Made by a program: the position numbers and the translations under genes. DNA of 56,012 nucleotides from positions 1-56,012 of the IMG/VR virus record IMGVR_UViG_3300027805_000018; one strand, 5' to 3'. The stretch's first letter is position 1, and the number at the start of each line of letters is the position of its first letter. The DNA comes from a virus. The notes below the pieces were generated by a model, which saw only the letters and a list, made by a program, of their open reading frames with translations, did no database searches and was not told the origin of the DNA. This document shows, piece by piece, positions 1 through 10,452 of the stretch.

Positions 1-3000
1 AACTAGAGTCAGCTAAATCTTTAGTGTCAAACTCACCCTCATCTAAAGAATCTACATAACTTAATAAGAACTTATCATGAGGCTGATCAACATCTTTTAG
101 AACTTGCAATATGTAAGAAGCGGTTTCTGAAGCCTTTAATCCTAATGTTCCTCTAGAGTAAGCTTTTAATTCATCTAACTGATCATTTAATATATACTCT
201 TTAAACTTAGCGAGGACTGCAGAACCCTTGTATGGCATTGCGCCGCTTGGGGTTACTACTGTTATATCTTTGGATGGATCAACATTAAACAAGTTAAGCC
301 TAGAAAGCTTACCCTTATTTTCAGTTACGTTATGTATAACGTCTCTATCAAACATTTCAAAGCTTCTGAAATAGAAGTCTGGGTCAAGACATCCCACAAC
401 TTCACTATCTTTATTTCTAATCTCTAAAGGAAAATCTGGATATGCATTAAACGAGCCCCATAATTGCTTCATTCTTAAGAATGGATTTTTCTTTGTTCCA
501 AATTCTTCAATCATCTTTCTTTGTTGCTCGGAAGACAATTGTTCACGCTTTTGTTGGAAGATATCAAAGTCCACTAATCTTAAAGAAACATCATAAACGT
601 GTGGGAAGTTTGGTATAGTCGAAACGTTAAAAGAAAGAGGAAGAACATATTTAACTCCAGCTAAAGCTGTTATTATATTCTTGATTCCCAAGAAGCCCAT
701 AACTCCAGCTGCGTGCTCAAGTCTGGCTAGTCCATTAATGTGGTCAAATATTTTTCTTAATTTTATTAATTCTTTTTCGCCAAAAACTTTCATGGAAATA
801 TTTATATAACTATCTCCACCACCAACGTGCTGATAAGTTGGCTCGTCCTGCATTTGGACTTGTAATGGAATTATATTATTGCTCATTGAGATAGAGACGT
901 CAGTAACAATTGCGTGAGCTGGATCTATGTCAACTCTTATCATTGGAACTTCCCACTCTCTTATGTGAAAGCTCCCATTTCTTTCTCTAGCTGCTTCCAT
1001 CAAGTCTCTGATTGGTCCAGCCTTAAAAAATCTTTCGTAGACCATAGCGCTATATCCTGCGGCAAACTGATCTTTAATTATTGATCTTTCTTTTTCTTTC
1101 CATTCAGTATCATTTGTTTTTCCTGTATTTACTGCTCTCTTCTGCAAATACTCATCAACCATAAAGTCAAGGTATGAGCTTGTGCTTAAAGCCTTAGACT
1201 TAAAGAACGACTTTATTTGAGATAGCGTCTCATCTTGGAAAACTATCGCCCCAAAAACATATCTTTCAACATCTTCGTATGCGTTGTCAGTTCTACTAAA
1301 ATCTCTTAAATAAGACTTTCTACCTGAATCAAGTTGTGGATTTTGAAATATAAAACTTGTTATAATAAAATCATAAGCCTTTTTTTGAAAATCTGTTGTA
1401 TTTCTTCCTGCTGTTAATATGTCAATGCTCTGTAGTATTTTTTGATTTACGGTGAATTCAACAACGTTTCCAGTAGAAGTTGTTATAACTGAATCTAAAG
1501 TTCTATGATATCCGGATGATTCATTTACGTCTATACCAAAGTTAGCCAACATTTGATTCCAGAAAGTTCTACCTGTATCAGTTAAACCTTTTTCCTCTTC
1601 AGATCTAAACCCAGATATATCTGGAGTAAATATTTTAGTTTGAGTTTCGGCTGGCATATAGAACGTTAAATTACTACCGTTTGTCCATTCTCTAACTACG
1701 TTAGTTGTGAACACTTCGTTCTTGTAGCCAAGCAGAGCGTCGTTAACAATCTTAGAAGGAGATACGCCAGCTTGAGCTGACAATCTATCGGAGGCTGCCT
1801 GAATTCCTCTTAGATCATCTTGAGTTACTTCTCCATCTCTATCAGTGTCAAGCATTGCTTTTGCAATATCTTGAGTGTTGCTGCCCTCTTTGCCAAACAT
1901 TAAGAATTCTTCATTTATGTAATTATGGAGAGCGCCAGCTGCTTTACCCATATACTGCCTAAATTTACCCCAATGAATAGCTTGGTTAAAGTCATTGAGC
2001 ATTGGTAAGAATGGTTTATGGTTAAAGTTATATAGATTTAATGTAACGACTAACGCAAATGGATAACTTGGTATTGTCGAAATCGACATACCATGTAATG
2101 CAACCCCCGTTATTCCGTATACAGAATTTAAATAATGATTTCTAACTGGAAGGAACGGCGCATACTTAAACGCAGCAACTAGTCCTCTTAGGGATGATAA
2201 AAACTTATCTATCTTTTCTTCATTGTCACCATTACCGCTAAAGTCTATTGTGAAGTTATCCTTTAGTGTAATTTTTGAAGCGTCTTCAATTGATATTCCC
2301 CAAATTTCTTCGTAGTTAGGGAAAAACAATTGCATGCTAATAGTTGTATGCTTATATCCTGAATTAAACTTTGGGCTATTCTTTTGTCTTAGTGCGCCTT
2401 CGCCCATGCTACTTGTTTTAAATTGAGTTTGAACATCAATTCCAATTGGTGGAACATAAAAATTAGCTGCTCCCAATCTAAGATGGAATATGTCCGGAGA
2501 AGATGGTGGGATATTTTGTCTAAATGGAAATTCTGAAATTGCTTTTTCTATTCTTTGACCAGTATTAATTAAATCCCATGCGCCAGTAAAAATATTTTCA
2601 CCATTCACTTGACCAAGAGATGCCATCAAATCATTTAATATTGCCTGACCATCATTAAGTGGATCTTCTGCGCCGCCGCCTTTTCCATCGTTTGAGTAGT
2701 CAGCGGTTACAGCTAATGCCGTAAAGAAAAAATTAACTAGTTCTGGGAAATACCTGTAAATAGTAGCTAATGTTACAGGATCTCTAGATAGCCTTTGCAG
2801 CACTACGGTAAGCTGTTGGAGCCAACCAGTATCTCTCACTCCGTCTAATACGTTTGCTGCACCTGCGCTACCCTTAACTCTGTCAAGAGTAGATAATCTA
2901 GCTCTACCATATGCTTGCATTGCATCGATGTAGCTTAATAAATCAAATAACCCCGATGCTTCGATCTTGTCAAATAAAGATTTTTGATAAGTATCATTTA

Positions 3001-3814
3001 ACTTAACGATATCCATAGTTGGAGATGCAACTGCTATAAATTGATTAACGTAGTTGTCCTGAAAAGCCCTATCGTAAACAAAACTTGCATTGTTTTTTCT
3101 TACTAGGCTTTCATAATACGCAGAAATTGAGGAATAAGAACTATCTGAATGATCAAAACCAATTATGGCCGCTCCACGAGATATAAATTCTTCTAAAACT
3201 GCTGCTCTTTCTATTGCTGGACCAAGTAAATCTTCTTCAACGGCTGGAGGTTCTTGAACATCTTCTGGTGTTTGTGGTGTGTCTGCTGGATTATCACTAC
3301 CTATATTGAAATCTTTTACTCTTTGTCCAATAAAACTAGCCATTATTGTAGCTGACTCTATGTGGTGCCAGCAACCGCTAGCATTAGAATAGGCAGCACT
3401 ATACCATTCTTCAAACGCTTTTGCGTAAGCTACATCTGTTAGGTCAATATTTTTAGTTGGTATTTTTTTATCAAACTTCTTCAGGATGCTGTTGACTATA
3501 TAATCTACTGGATTTTCGCCAGTTCTTGTATCCTGTCGTTTAAGTGCCCTAATTGCTGCATTTCGCCAAGCAACGTCGTTAAAATCAGGTGGAGCAATTT
3601 TAATACCCCATGGCAATCGGATACCAGCCCATACCCCTATTGTGCCTTCAAAGCCAGGTAGAACTGTTTGTAATTTAGCTAATGCAGCACCAGGTAATAT
3701 ATTTGAATTTGTATTTAATGTTATCTGTTGAATTTCAAGAAAGTAATCGTCTGCTTGCTGCTTGGTGGTAAACTGTTCTTTTATATAATCGAATGCTTGT
3801 TGATTTATCGTCAT
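1..3814 (-). CDS. Large tail/baseplate structural protein, C-terminus cut by window edge
   Basis: An open frame of at least 1,271 codons runs from the ATG at 3814 off the left edge with no stop, so the protein is partial. The AGG of the ribosome binding site overlaps the stop of the preceding gene (AGGTAA, 3820). Residues about 455-602 and 955-1085 look like two copies of one beta-rich domain: each has a hydrophobic helix-like stretch and ends with STIP(S/N)(Y/F)P, then alternating V/L strands (SLRLVDFD in copy 2). Residues 656-668 match an EF-hand/dockerin calcium loop (DTDRDGEVTQDDL). Position after the giant tail proteins suggests a baseplate or tail-tip role, but I do not recognise the family. 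It contains no in-frame CGG, although CGG occurs many times out of frame. Confidence 0.75.
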   Translation of the reverse strand, partial: MTINQQAFDYIKEQFTTKQQADDYFLEIQQITLNTNSNILPGAALAKLQTVLPGFEGTIGVWAGIRLPWGIKIAPPDFNDVAWRNAAIRALKRQDTRTGENPVDYIVNSILKKFDKKIPTKNIDLTDVAYAKAFEEWYSAAYSNASGCWHHIESATIMASFIGQRVKDFNIGSDNPADTPQTPEDVQEPPAVEEDLLGPAIERAAVLEEFISRGAAIIGFDHSDSSYSSISAYYESLVRKNNASFVYDRAFQDNYVNQFIAVASPTMDIVKLNDTYQKSLFDKIEASGLFDLLSYIDAMQAYGRARLSTLDRVKGSAGAANVLDGVRDTGWLQQLTVVLQRLSRDPVTLATIYRYFPELVNFFFTALAVTADYSNDGKGGGAEDPLNDGQAILNDLMASLGQVNGENIFTGAWDLINTGQRIEKAISEFPFRQNIPPSSPDIFHLRLGAANFYVPPIGIDVQTQFKTSSMGEGALRQKNSPKFNSGYKHTTISMQLFFPNYEEIWGISIEDASKITLKDNFTIDFSGNGDNEEKIDKFLSSLRGLVAAFKYAPFLPVRNHYLNSVYGITGVALHGMSISTIPSYPFALVVTLNLYNFNHKPFLPMLNDFNQAIHWGKFRQYMGKAAGALHNYINEEFLMFGKEGSNTQDIAKAMLDTDRDGEVTQDDLRGIQAASDRLSAQAGVSPSKIVNDALLGYKNEVFTTNVVREWTNGSNLTFYMPAETQTKIFTPDISGFRSEEEKGLTDTGRTFWNQMLANFGIDVNESSGYHRTLDSVITTSTGNVVEFTVNQKILQSIDILTAGRNTTDFQKKAYDFIITSFIFQNPQLDSGRKSYLRDFSRTDNAYEDVERYVFGAIVFQDETLSQIKSFFKSKALSTSSYLDFMVDEYLQKRAVNTGKTNDTEWKEKERSIIKDQFAAGYSAMVYERFFKAGPIRDLMEAARERNGSFHIREWEVPMIRVDIDPAHAIVTDVSISMSNNIIPLQVQMQDEPTYQHVGGGDSYINISMKVFGEKELIKLRKIFDHINGLARLEHAAGVMGFLGIKNIITALAGVKYVLPLSFNVSTIPNFPHVYDVSLRLVDFDIFQQKREQLSSEQQRKMIEEFGTKKNPFLRMKQLWGSFNAYPDFPLEIRNKDSEVVGCLDPDFYFRSFEMFDRDVIHNVTENKGKLSRLNLFNVDPSKDITVVTPSGAMPYKGSAVLAKFKEYILNDQLDELKAYSRGTLGLKASETASYILQVLKDVDQPHDKFLLSYVDSLDEGEFDTKDLADSS

Positions 3815-3819
3815 AGATA

Positions 3820-4291
3820 TTACCTAAACATTCCTTCTATTTTACGCATTTGCAACAATCTGTCTCCAGAAGAATTTCTTTTTAAAGCACTTGAATAGTT
3901 ATCTATTATAGCAGAATTTTTTATATTATTTGAATTATTTTTAAATGTTAAAGGATCACCAGTAAGTGAATAACTTTTTTTATTATATCTTGCTTGTTGG
4001 TTAACTGGGTTATCATAACCTGCTCCATTGGATTGGATATAGGCTGGAGATGAATTCATGTATCCCTCATAAGATCCTTTTAGTGGATCAGATGGGACTT
4101 GTGATTCTGGAGAATATCCCTGTATGCTCGGTGACCTTGAGTCATTAGTTTTTTTAGCTAGACCGTGAATTAACTATTGCACCAGCTGGACCAGAGTTAC
4201 CGCTGTTAGCTTTTGGTCCAGAAGCAGCTGCAACTAGGTTGGCATTAGCATTAGCTACGCCACCAGATCCAGTAGGAACATTATCAGCCAT
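3820..4291 (-). CDS. Small virion-associated protein, needs one +1 shift at CGG
   Basis: The ATG at 4291 opens a low-complexity Ala/Asn/Gly/Ser N-terminus. The frame reaches CGG at codon 43 (4163-4165) and would stop at TAA three codons later. Moving +1 gives GLAKKTNDS and a continuous frame to the TAA at 3820. The gene length, 472 bases, is 3n+1, as one four-base codon requires, giving about 156 residues. The C-terminal half is rich in Asn, Ser and Tyr. Read as triplets only, the gene would be a 42-residue stub plus an orphan downstream frame. It lies between the second giant protein and the tail/baseplate protein, so a structural or assembly role is likely. The family is not recognised. Confidence 0.7.
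4162..4165 (-). other. CGG +1 recoding site 1 (TCA CGG T)
   Basis: In-frame CGG at codon 43 of the 4291-3820 gene. Zero frame: CGG TCT AGC TAA. The +1 frame, TCA C GGT CTA GCT, stays open to 3820. Confidence 0.8.
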
Positions 4292-4317
4292 AAAGTAATT
4301 TATCCTTTAATTTAAAA

Positions 4318-7300
4318 TTAGAAAGAACCCGCTATATCGTCGTAAGGATTACGTCCTAAAGAAGGGAGGCCATCATGCATAGTACCTTGAATATTTCCAT
4401 TTGTTACTAATCCGTGCCCTATTCATGAATTCTTCTATCTTATCTTGATCTCCATTTACCGATATGTTATAAGACATTCCTTGACCATTTTGGGAAATTG
4501 GCGCGTCAGAGAACTGCATAGGATCATTAGGTATTCTTTCATACGGGTTTCCTCCAGGCAATAGTGGTGGACCGGACATAGCTTCTTGTGTGTGTTCTTT
4601 TTTGTTAATTGAACCAAAGATCGCTAATCCAGTAGCGATTGCAGCTACACCAGCTATTTTTCCTTTATTTTTTAATGCTCCTTCGTACAACTCTCTCATT
4701 TGTGGTGACTTCATAAAGTCTTGAATTCTTGTGTACTTTCCAGGAGCAACTGGACCAGTGTCAGCAAATGTACTACTAACAGCTGACCTAGCTAATCTCT
4801 CTGTTTTTTCATCAGCCTCAAGCTTAAAACCATCTACCATTCTTCTTATTGCTTCATCTATCGTCTCCATTGGCCTTTCTCCCGGAGCCGATCTTAGAGT
4901 AGGGGTTACTATACCTTCTGCTGTTACCTCACCACCCTCTAACATAGCGTCAAATGCAAGATATTCTGGACGCTGAGATTCTAATTGTGCGGTGTATCTT
5001 TTTCTAATCGTGCCAATTAATCTTATTCTATTTGTAATTTCTTGCGCAATTTCTTCTTCTGTTTTACCAGCAGAAGCGTCTCTAATTCTTTGACCAATAA
5101 TACCTCCTTCCAAATCTAAATTATCTCCGTCAAAAGCAAGAAAGTCTTCTAAAAGTTCCAAGTCTATTGATGAACCAGCCATGCCATCTAGAACTTGCTG
5201 CACTTCTTCTGCGTTAACCAGTTTTGGAATTGATTTTAAAAGTCCTGTTTCAATATTTGTTGCTGATTTTTTATCTACCTGAAATAATTTAGACAGAAAA
5301 TCTTTATTCATTAAGTTTTCTGGAACGTCTAGATCTGGATCAGTAATCATGCGATTGTCAGAAAGTGCTTTAATTAAAACAGCCATATCATCAGTTTGTT
5401 TTTGTGCTAAAAAACCAGTTAACATTAATTCATTTTTATTTCTTACAAAAGCAGAAAGTTGTTGAACAGAAAATTTTTCCATTCCAGGTACTTCAATTAC
5501 AATTGGTTTATCTGAGCTTAACACATTTTCCAACATGTACCCCATGGCACTGAGAGTCTCTTCGATCATACTAGGATTTGACATACGTGTTGCGTTTTTC
5601 ATTTCTTCTATTTCAAACAATAGTTTTTCCATAACTAGTTCTGGTCCAATTGTTACTTCTTTATCCATAAATCTTTGGATGTGAGCTGTAAAGAATTCTT
5701 GAATAGCAGTTCCAGCTTCTTGTTGAGCAAAGTTTTCTGATGCCTTTAATCTGCCCATAACTATAGTTTTTGCCTGATCAAAAGAACTACGTGATTGTCG
5801 TTTTAATAATTGATCTATGTCGCTTTGAGATAATACACCTCTCTCAACTAATTTGCTTGCCAACTTTCCACCAGGATTAAGCGTAAACATATTGAAGTTA
5901 ACGTCTTTAACTTCTCTTAAAAGATTATTTTCAATAACTAAATCTTGCATTGATTTTCCAAAAAAATTAGCGCCCTCTAAACGACCTGTAAGAGTGTCTG
6001 TTAAGTTATTCATGGCCTGATCTAGTGGTCCCGTTTTAAGCCTGGCAGCTAATGGTTCAGACGGAGCAAAGGGGTTATACTTTATTCTTCCCAATCTGTT
6101 TTCTTCTAAGGCTATATCCTTCATCGCACTTTGCATAACGTCGTCTACGTTTACTGTTCCAAAATTTTCTTTACCGTCCTTATCTAAGCCCATTATCTTA
6201 AGAAGTTGTAATTTAACTTGCTCTCCTTTTACTTTATTTCCCTTTCCTCCAGCTCTAGTTAAATTGTCTATTTGGCTTATCACGCTACCTTCTGGCATTT
6301 CCATGCCGTGTGCGTCGTATACTTCTCTACCTCCATCTGCAATCGAATCCAATACCCTGTTAATATCACCGTATTCTGTTTTACTCGTTATGCCTGATAG
6401 TTTTAAATGTGTGGCATACTCGTCAAAACCAACCATTCCTATTCCGCTAAAATCTATGTCAGGATACAACTCTTGTAGTGCTCTTATCATCCCCATTTGC
6501 TTTGCCGTATTAGAAACAAGTGCGTTTCCTACATTTTCTGATGTTAGATTTACTAAACTAATTAGTTTTTGACTAGCTTTATTATTTTTTGTAAGTACTG
6601 CTCTAACAATACTTGGATTATCCATATCTTCAGTGTCAATCCCTGCTGCTCTTGCTATTTTCCTTAATTCTGTAGTATCATCTTCTGACATAAGGGAAAA
6701 AATTGCGTTTGATAAACTTGTTTGAGCCATCTCTTCAGAAAAACCAGCTTCTCTAGTAAGATTAAATGCCATAAGTAGTTCTTTATTTGTTGCAAGCAGA
6801 TTTATTTTCATATCTGCACCTACTGCAGCGTCGATTGCACCTTCTGGATTAAATACAAGTGATGTAGCAGCTTCGAGCTTTGTAGCTAATTCTTCTAATT
6901 GTGGAAGAGCATTGGTGCGTGCATAATCTCTTATTCTACCTGCTGCTGCCAGTCTTTGTTCTTCTGAAGATACTGCCCAACCAAGTCTATTAACATATTT
7001 ACCTAATTCTCCACGAGCAGATGACATTGACTTCACTCCAGATGCTTGGAACATTGAATCAAGGGCAATTCTCGCTCCGCAATGCTATCTCTTCTGATTC
7101 ACTCCTAGCCATTCTTCCCGACATTCTAACAGCAAATTCCATAGGCGTGATTGATCTATCTGCTGATTCAGTGGATATTCTCTTAAACGCTTCCTTGTAA
7201 GAGCCTGCCCCAACATTTGAATCATATATTTTTTCAATTGCTTTAATAAAATTTTCATCTGCTTCAGGAACCGCTGAAGATTTTAAAATTTGAGTTAAAC

Positions 7301-10300
7301 TACTTTGCCTATAACTAGCTATGAGTCCAGCGTCTCCGGTTTTGAGCGCTTCGTCAATGTTTAAAGCTAACATTGTTCCAGCTTTAGTCGAAGCTGCTTT
7401 TTCAAGTATTACTTTTGATGTTGCGCCAATATTCAGATATTTATGCTTTACGGCTTTAACACCATCTGTCCCAGCCCCCATGTACTTATTTGCAAAGTCA
7501 TCTACGTTAACACCGACTTGTCCATCAAATAAGTCAACTACTTTTCCTGTCTCTCCCTCTCCATTTAAATCAACTAATTTAAATATTGCTCTTTGTAAAT
7601 CTTCTTGAGTTATATCTCCAGCGGACTGCTTAAAATGCCTTGCTATAGGTTCCTGTCCATGAGCTAGCGCGTTTAAGTATTTAAATATTTTATCTTCTTT
7701 ACTCAATAATTCCATAGCTTCAGCTGAAGGTTGATCACTTAAATCAAATGAAAGACTCTGAATAAATCCAGTTCTATCATTTATCATTTCAGACACTGCG
7801 TTAGAAACACTTCTAAACTTTTGTCCCATTTGAGTTTCGTCTCCGAACATTCTCATTATCGTACCTTCATCTAAATGTGGCGATAACAAAGCAAATTCTT
7901 GAGGTCCAGTTGGTTGACGCCAAGCAAATGCCACAAGCTGTCTCACGCCTTGAGAATTTTTAACTGATTGCAAATTAGTTATCCACTTGTCGTCTAAGTC
8001 GAATCCACCACCAGCTTCATATAAACCTAAACTCGTAGAAGCAATGTCTGGAAGTAGCATTTTGTGCCCAACATGTCTAAATTTAAATAAAGATAAATCA
8101 ACAGTCCCATCATCTAGTTGGTCTCCTAAACTAGCTGTAAACCTACCAAATGTTGTATCATCGGTAACGCCAAGAACTTTTTTCTTACCACGTCTCGATA
8201 CTGCTCCTTCAGTATCTATAGCTTGCCTTTGTGCATATGGCATTACGTAATTAAATACGTCAATGTCATCAACTTTTCCACCGACATATCTCTTATATGT
8301 TTTCTTAGTTATAAATGCTTCTCTTTTAGCTTGTTTTAATAGCTGGTTAGCAAGTTCGGGTATTTCGTTAACCTTTACTTGTCCCGATGACAGCATCTGC
8401 TGAAGGTTTCTTGCAACTGTTCTAATTCTAACAGCGTTTTCCCTACTGCCAAATCTTTCAACCAATGTTTCTGCATCCATACCTTCTAAGTCAAGTGCAG
8501 CATCGCTTAATATAGATCTTCTCATTCTTTCGCTAACAATGCCCTTAGAGATGTTTTCTATTTCACCTTTAAGAACTTCAGCGCTTTCTTGAACTTGTCT
8601 CTTAAATTCTTTACCATACTGTTCTCTATGAAATATTACTGCTTGTGGTTCACTATAGACCATATCTCTACCATGCCCGGTGCTTACATTCATTGTAATT
8701 TGCTGACCAACATGTGGACCCAATTCTTCACTTCCAGGAGCTGCTAATCTACCAAAACTGATTTCCTTCTTGAGAAGTTCAGTTGAACCAGCGCCTATAT
8801 ATCCCAATCTAGCTAAACGATCTTCTATTTTTCCTTGTATCAAATCAAAAACAGATTTACCTTGTCCTTTACCAATGAACATTCTAGCTGTATCGTGTTG
8901 AAATTCTCTTAAAGAAAGTTTCCCCCCTTTTAAATATGCGTCAGAATTAGTTACAATTCTATCTAACTGAGTTTTAAAATTATCAATCTTTCCAGTAAGA
9001 TGTATAAATTCATCACTTCCTTCTGTGTAAGAAGATAATATTCCTCTAGCTTCATCTATAGAGGCTTTTAGGCTTTCTGCGTGTTGCCTCATTGGCACAC
9101 CGGTGATAAAACCAGAACCGTCATCTATTTTTTTCATTTCACCTAAGGCACGTACATACCTTTCGTATTTGCTTTTTATAACTGGATCCATTCCATCTTG
9201 ACCAGCTGTTTTTTCCATTCTTGAAATAATATCTTCAAGTGATATTTTTTGATTTTTTTTATCTGCAATAGTTTCCCTAAATTGAGACTGTATTACACTT
9301 GCAAATTCGTTAAATTCTTCATCTCCAGCTAATCCTTGAAGCTCTAAAGCTGAACGAAAATACTGTTGTGCTGATTGAGTTGTTTCGCCTTCCATCGCAA
9401 TTCGCGTTCCAAGCCTTTCTCTTATTACGCCCAATCTACCTTCTCTGGTAAGAGATGTATCGCCTAACAATGTATTAGTGTAGCTTGCTTCTAGGTCAAA
9501 AGCTTTTAGAGTTGTTTCTAATGCTGGATCAAAAAATAAATATGAATCTTCAAGAGTTTTTGGAGCAACATCTTTAAATCTATCATTTACTTTTGTTGAT
9601 AAATGACTGACCATTTTTCCAATTCCCTCTTGGTCAATAACCATGTTTCTTTCTACTAAGCTCTGCCATTGTCTTTTTTGAGATTTTCCAATTTGACTAC
9701 CCAATATCTGTTCTGCATTTTTTCCAAGGTTCATGGAACCATCAGCACTCAATGGGTCTATCATTTTTGCCAATCTGCCTACGTTAAAGAATTGAGCGTC
9801 CAATGTGTTGAATAAAGAAACTGTTTCTTCACCACTTAAGTACTTATATCCTTCGTCAGTTTTGTATCTTAACCTAAGTAGTATTGAAGCTCCATCTCTA
9901 GAAGCTAAATATCCCGGTGGTAAAATATCACCACTTGCTAATCTACTTGCTATACCATCACCAGCCATAATGTCTAAATCTGGAAAACTTATTACGTCAT
10001 TATATAATTTAGCCATTTGATCTATTGTTTCTTCTGATGTATCAGAGTACCCAATTCTCACTAGCTCAATATTTTTTCCCTCTAAACCACTAAGAACTTT
10101 GTGCTTTGATCTAAATTCTGTTGCTTCTGGATTATCTAATCTCAAATATTGATTAATATTGTAAGTTAGGTCAGATAAAGGGCCAAACCCAGATGGATCA
10201 GGAGATAGAACTCCTCTTGATCCAGTAAATACATTTACTTCAGACATACCAAGTCTAGCGGTGCCTTTTATTGCGTCGTCTAAGGTTTCATAAGGCTTTC

Positions 10301-10448
10301 CTGTTGCAGTATTAATTAGTTTATTATTTTCGTCAAACCTTATTAAACCTCTTGTATATATTTCTTGTTGCTCTACAAGAGATCTAGGAAGTTCGCTGAC
10401 TGGCGTACCAAGACCTTTGACAAATGTTGATTTTTTTGCTGCTGCCAT
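4318..10448 (-). CDS. Giant virion/tail protein (about 2,042 aa), needs two +1 shifts at CGG
   Basis: Starts at ATG 10448 (MAAAKKSTF), five bases after the stop of the preceding giant gene. The first 1,123 codons end at CGG (7077-7079). A +1 step reads GARIALDSMFQ and continues for about 900 codons to a second CGG (4412-4414). A second +1 step gives LVTNGNIQGTMHDG and ends ...PYDDIAGSF at TAA 4318. Length 6,131 bases is 3n+2, as two shifts require. The middle contains GGGFDLDDKW (7981-8020), faintly like the DxDxD region of two-barrel RNA polymerases. Near the C-terminus lies a hydrophobic segment (IAGVAAIATGLAIFGSI) followed by a Pro/Gly-rich tail. Position after the chaperones fits a tape-measure or ejected virion protein (inference). 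Without recoding it would be split into two proteins. Confidence 0.72.
4411..4414 (-). other. CGG +1 recoding site 2 (GCA CGG A)
   Basis: CGG near the C-terminus of the 2,042-residue protein. Zero frame gives 12 further residues then TGA at 4373. The +1 frame gives a Gly/Asn/Pro-rich tail resembling the sequence just upstream (GGNPYERI against GRNPYDDI) and stops at 4318. Confidence 0.8.
7076..7079 (-). other. CGG +1 recoding site 3 (TTG CGG A)
   Basis: CGG at codon 1124 of the 10448-4318 gene. Zero frame reaches TGA at 7059 within six codons. The +1 frame (TTG C GGA GCG AGA) runs directly into the next long frame, joining two frames of 1,129 and 893 codons. Confidence 0.85.
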
Positions 10449-10452
10449 ATTA

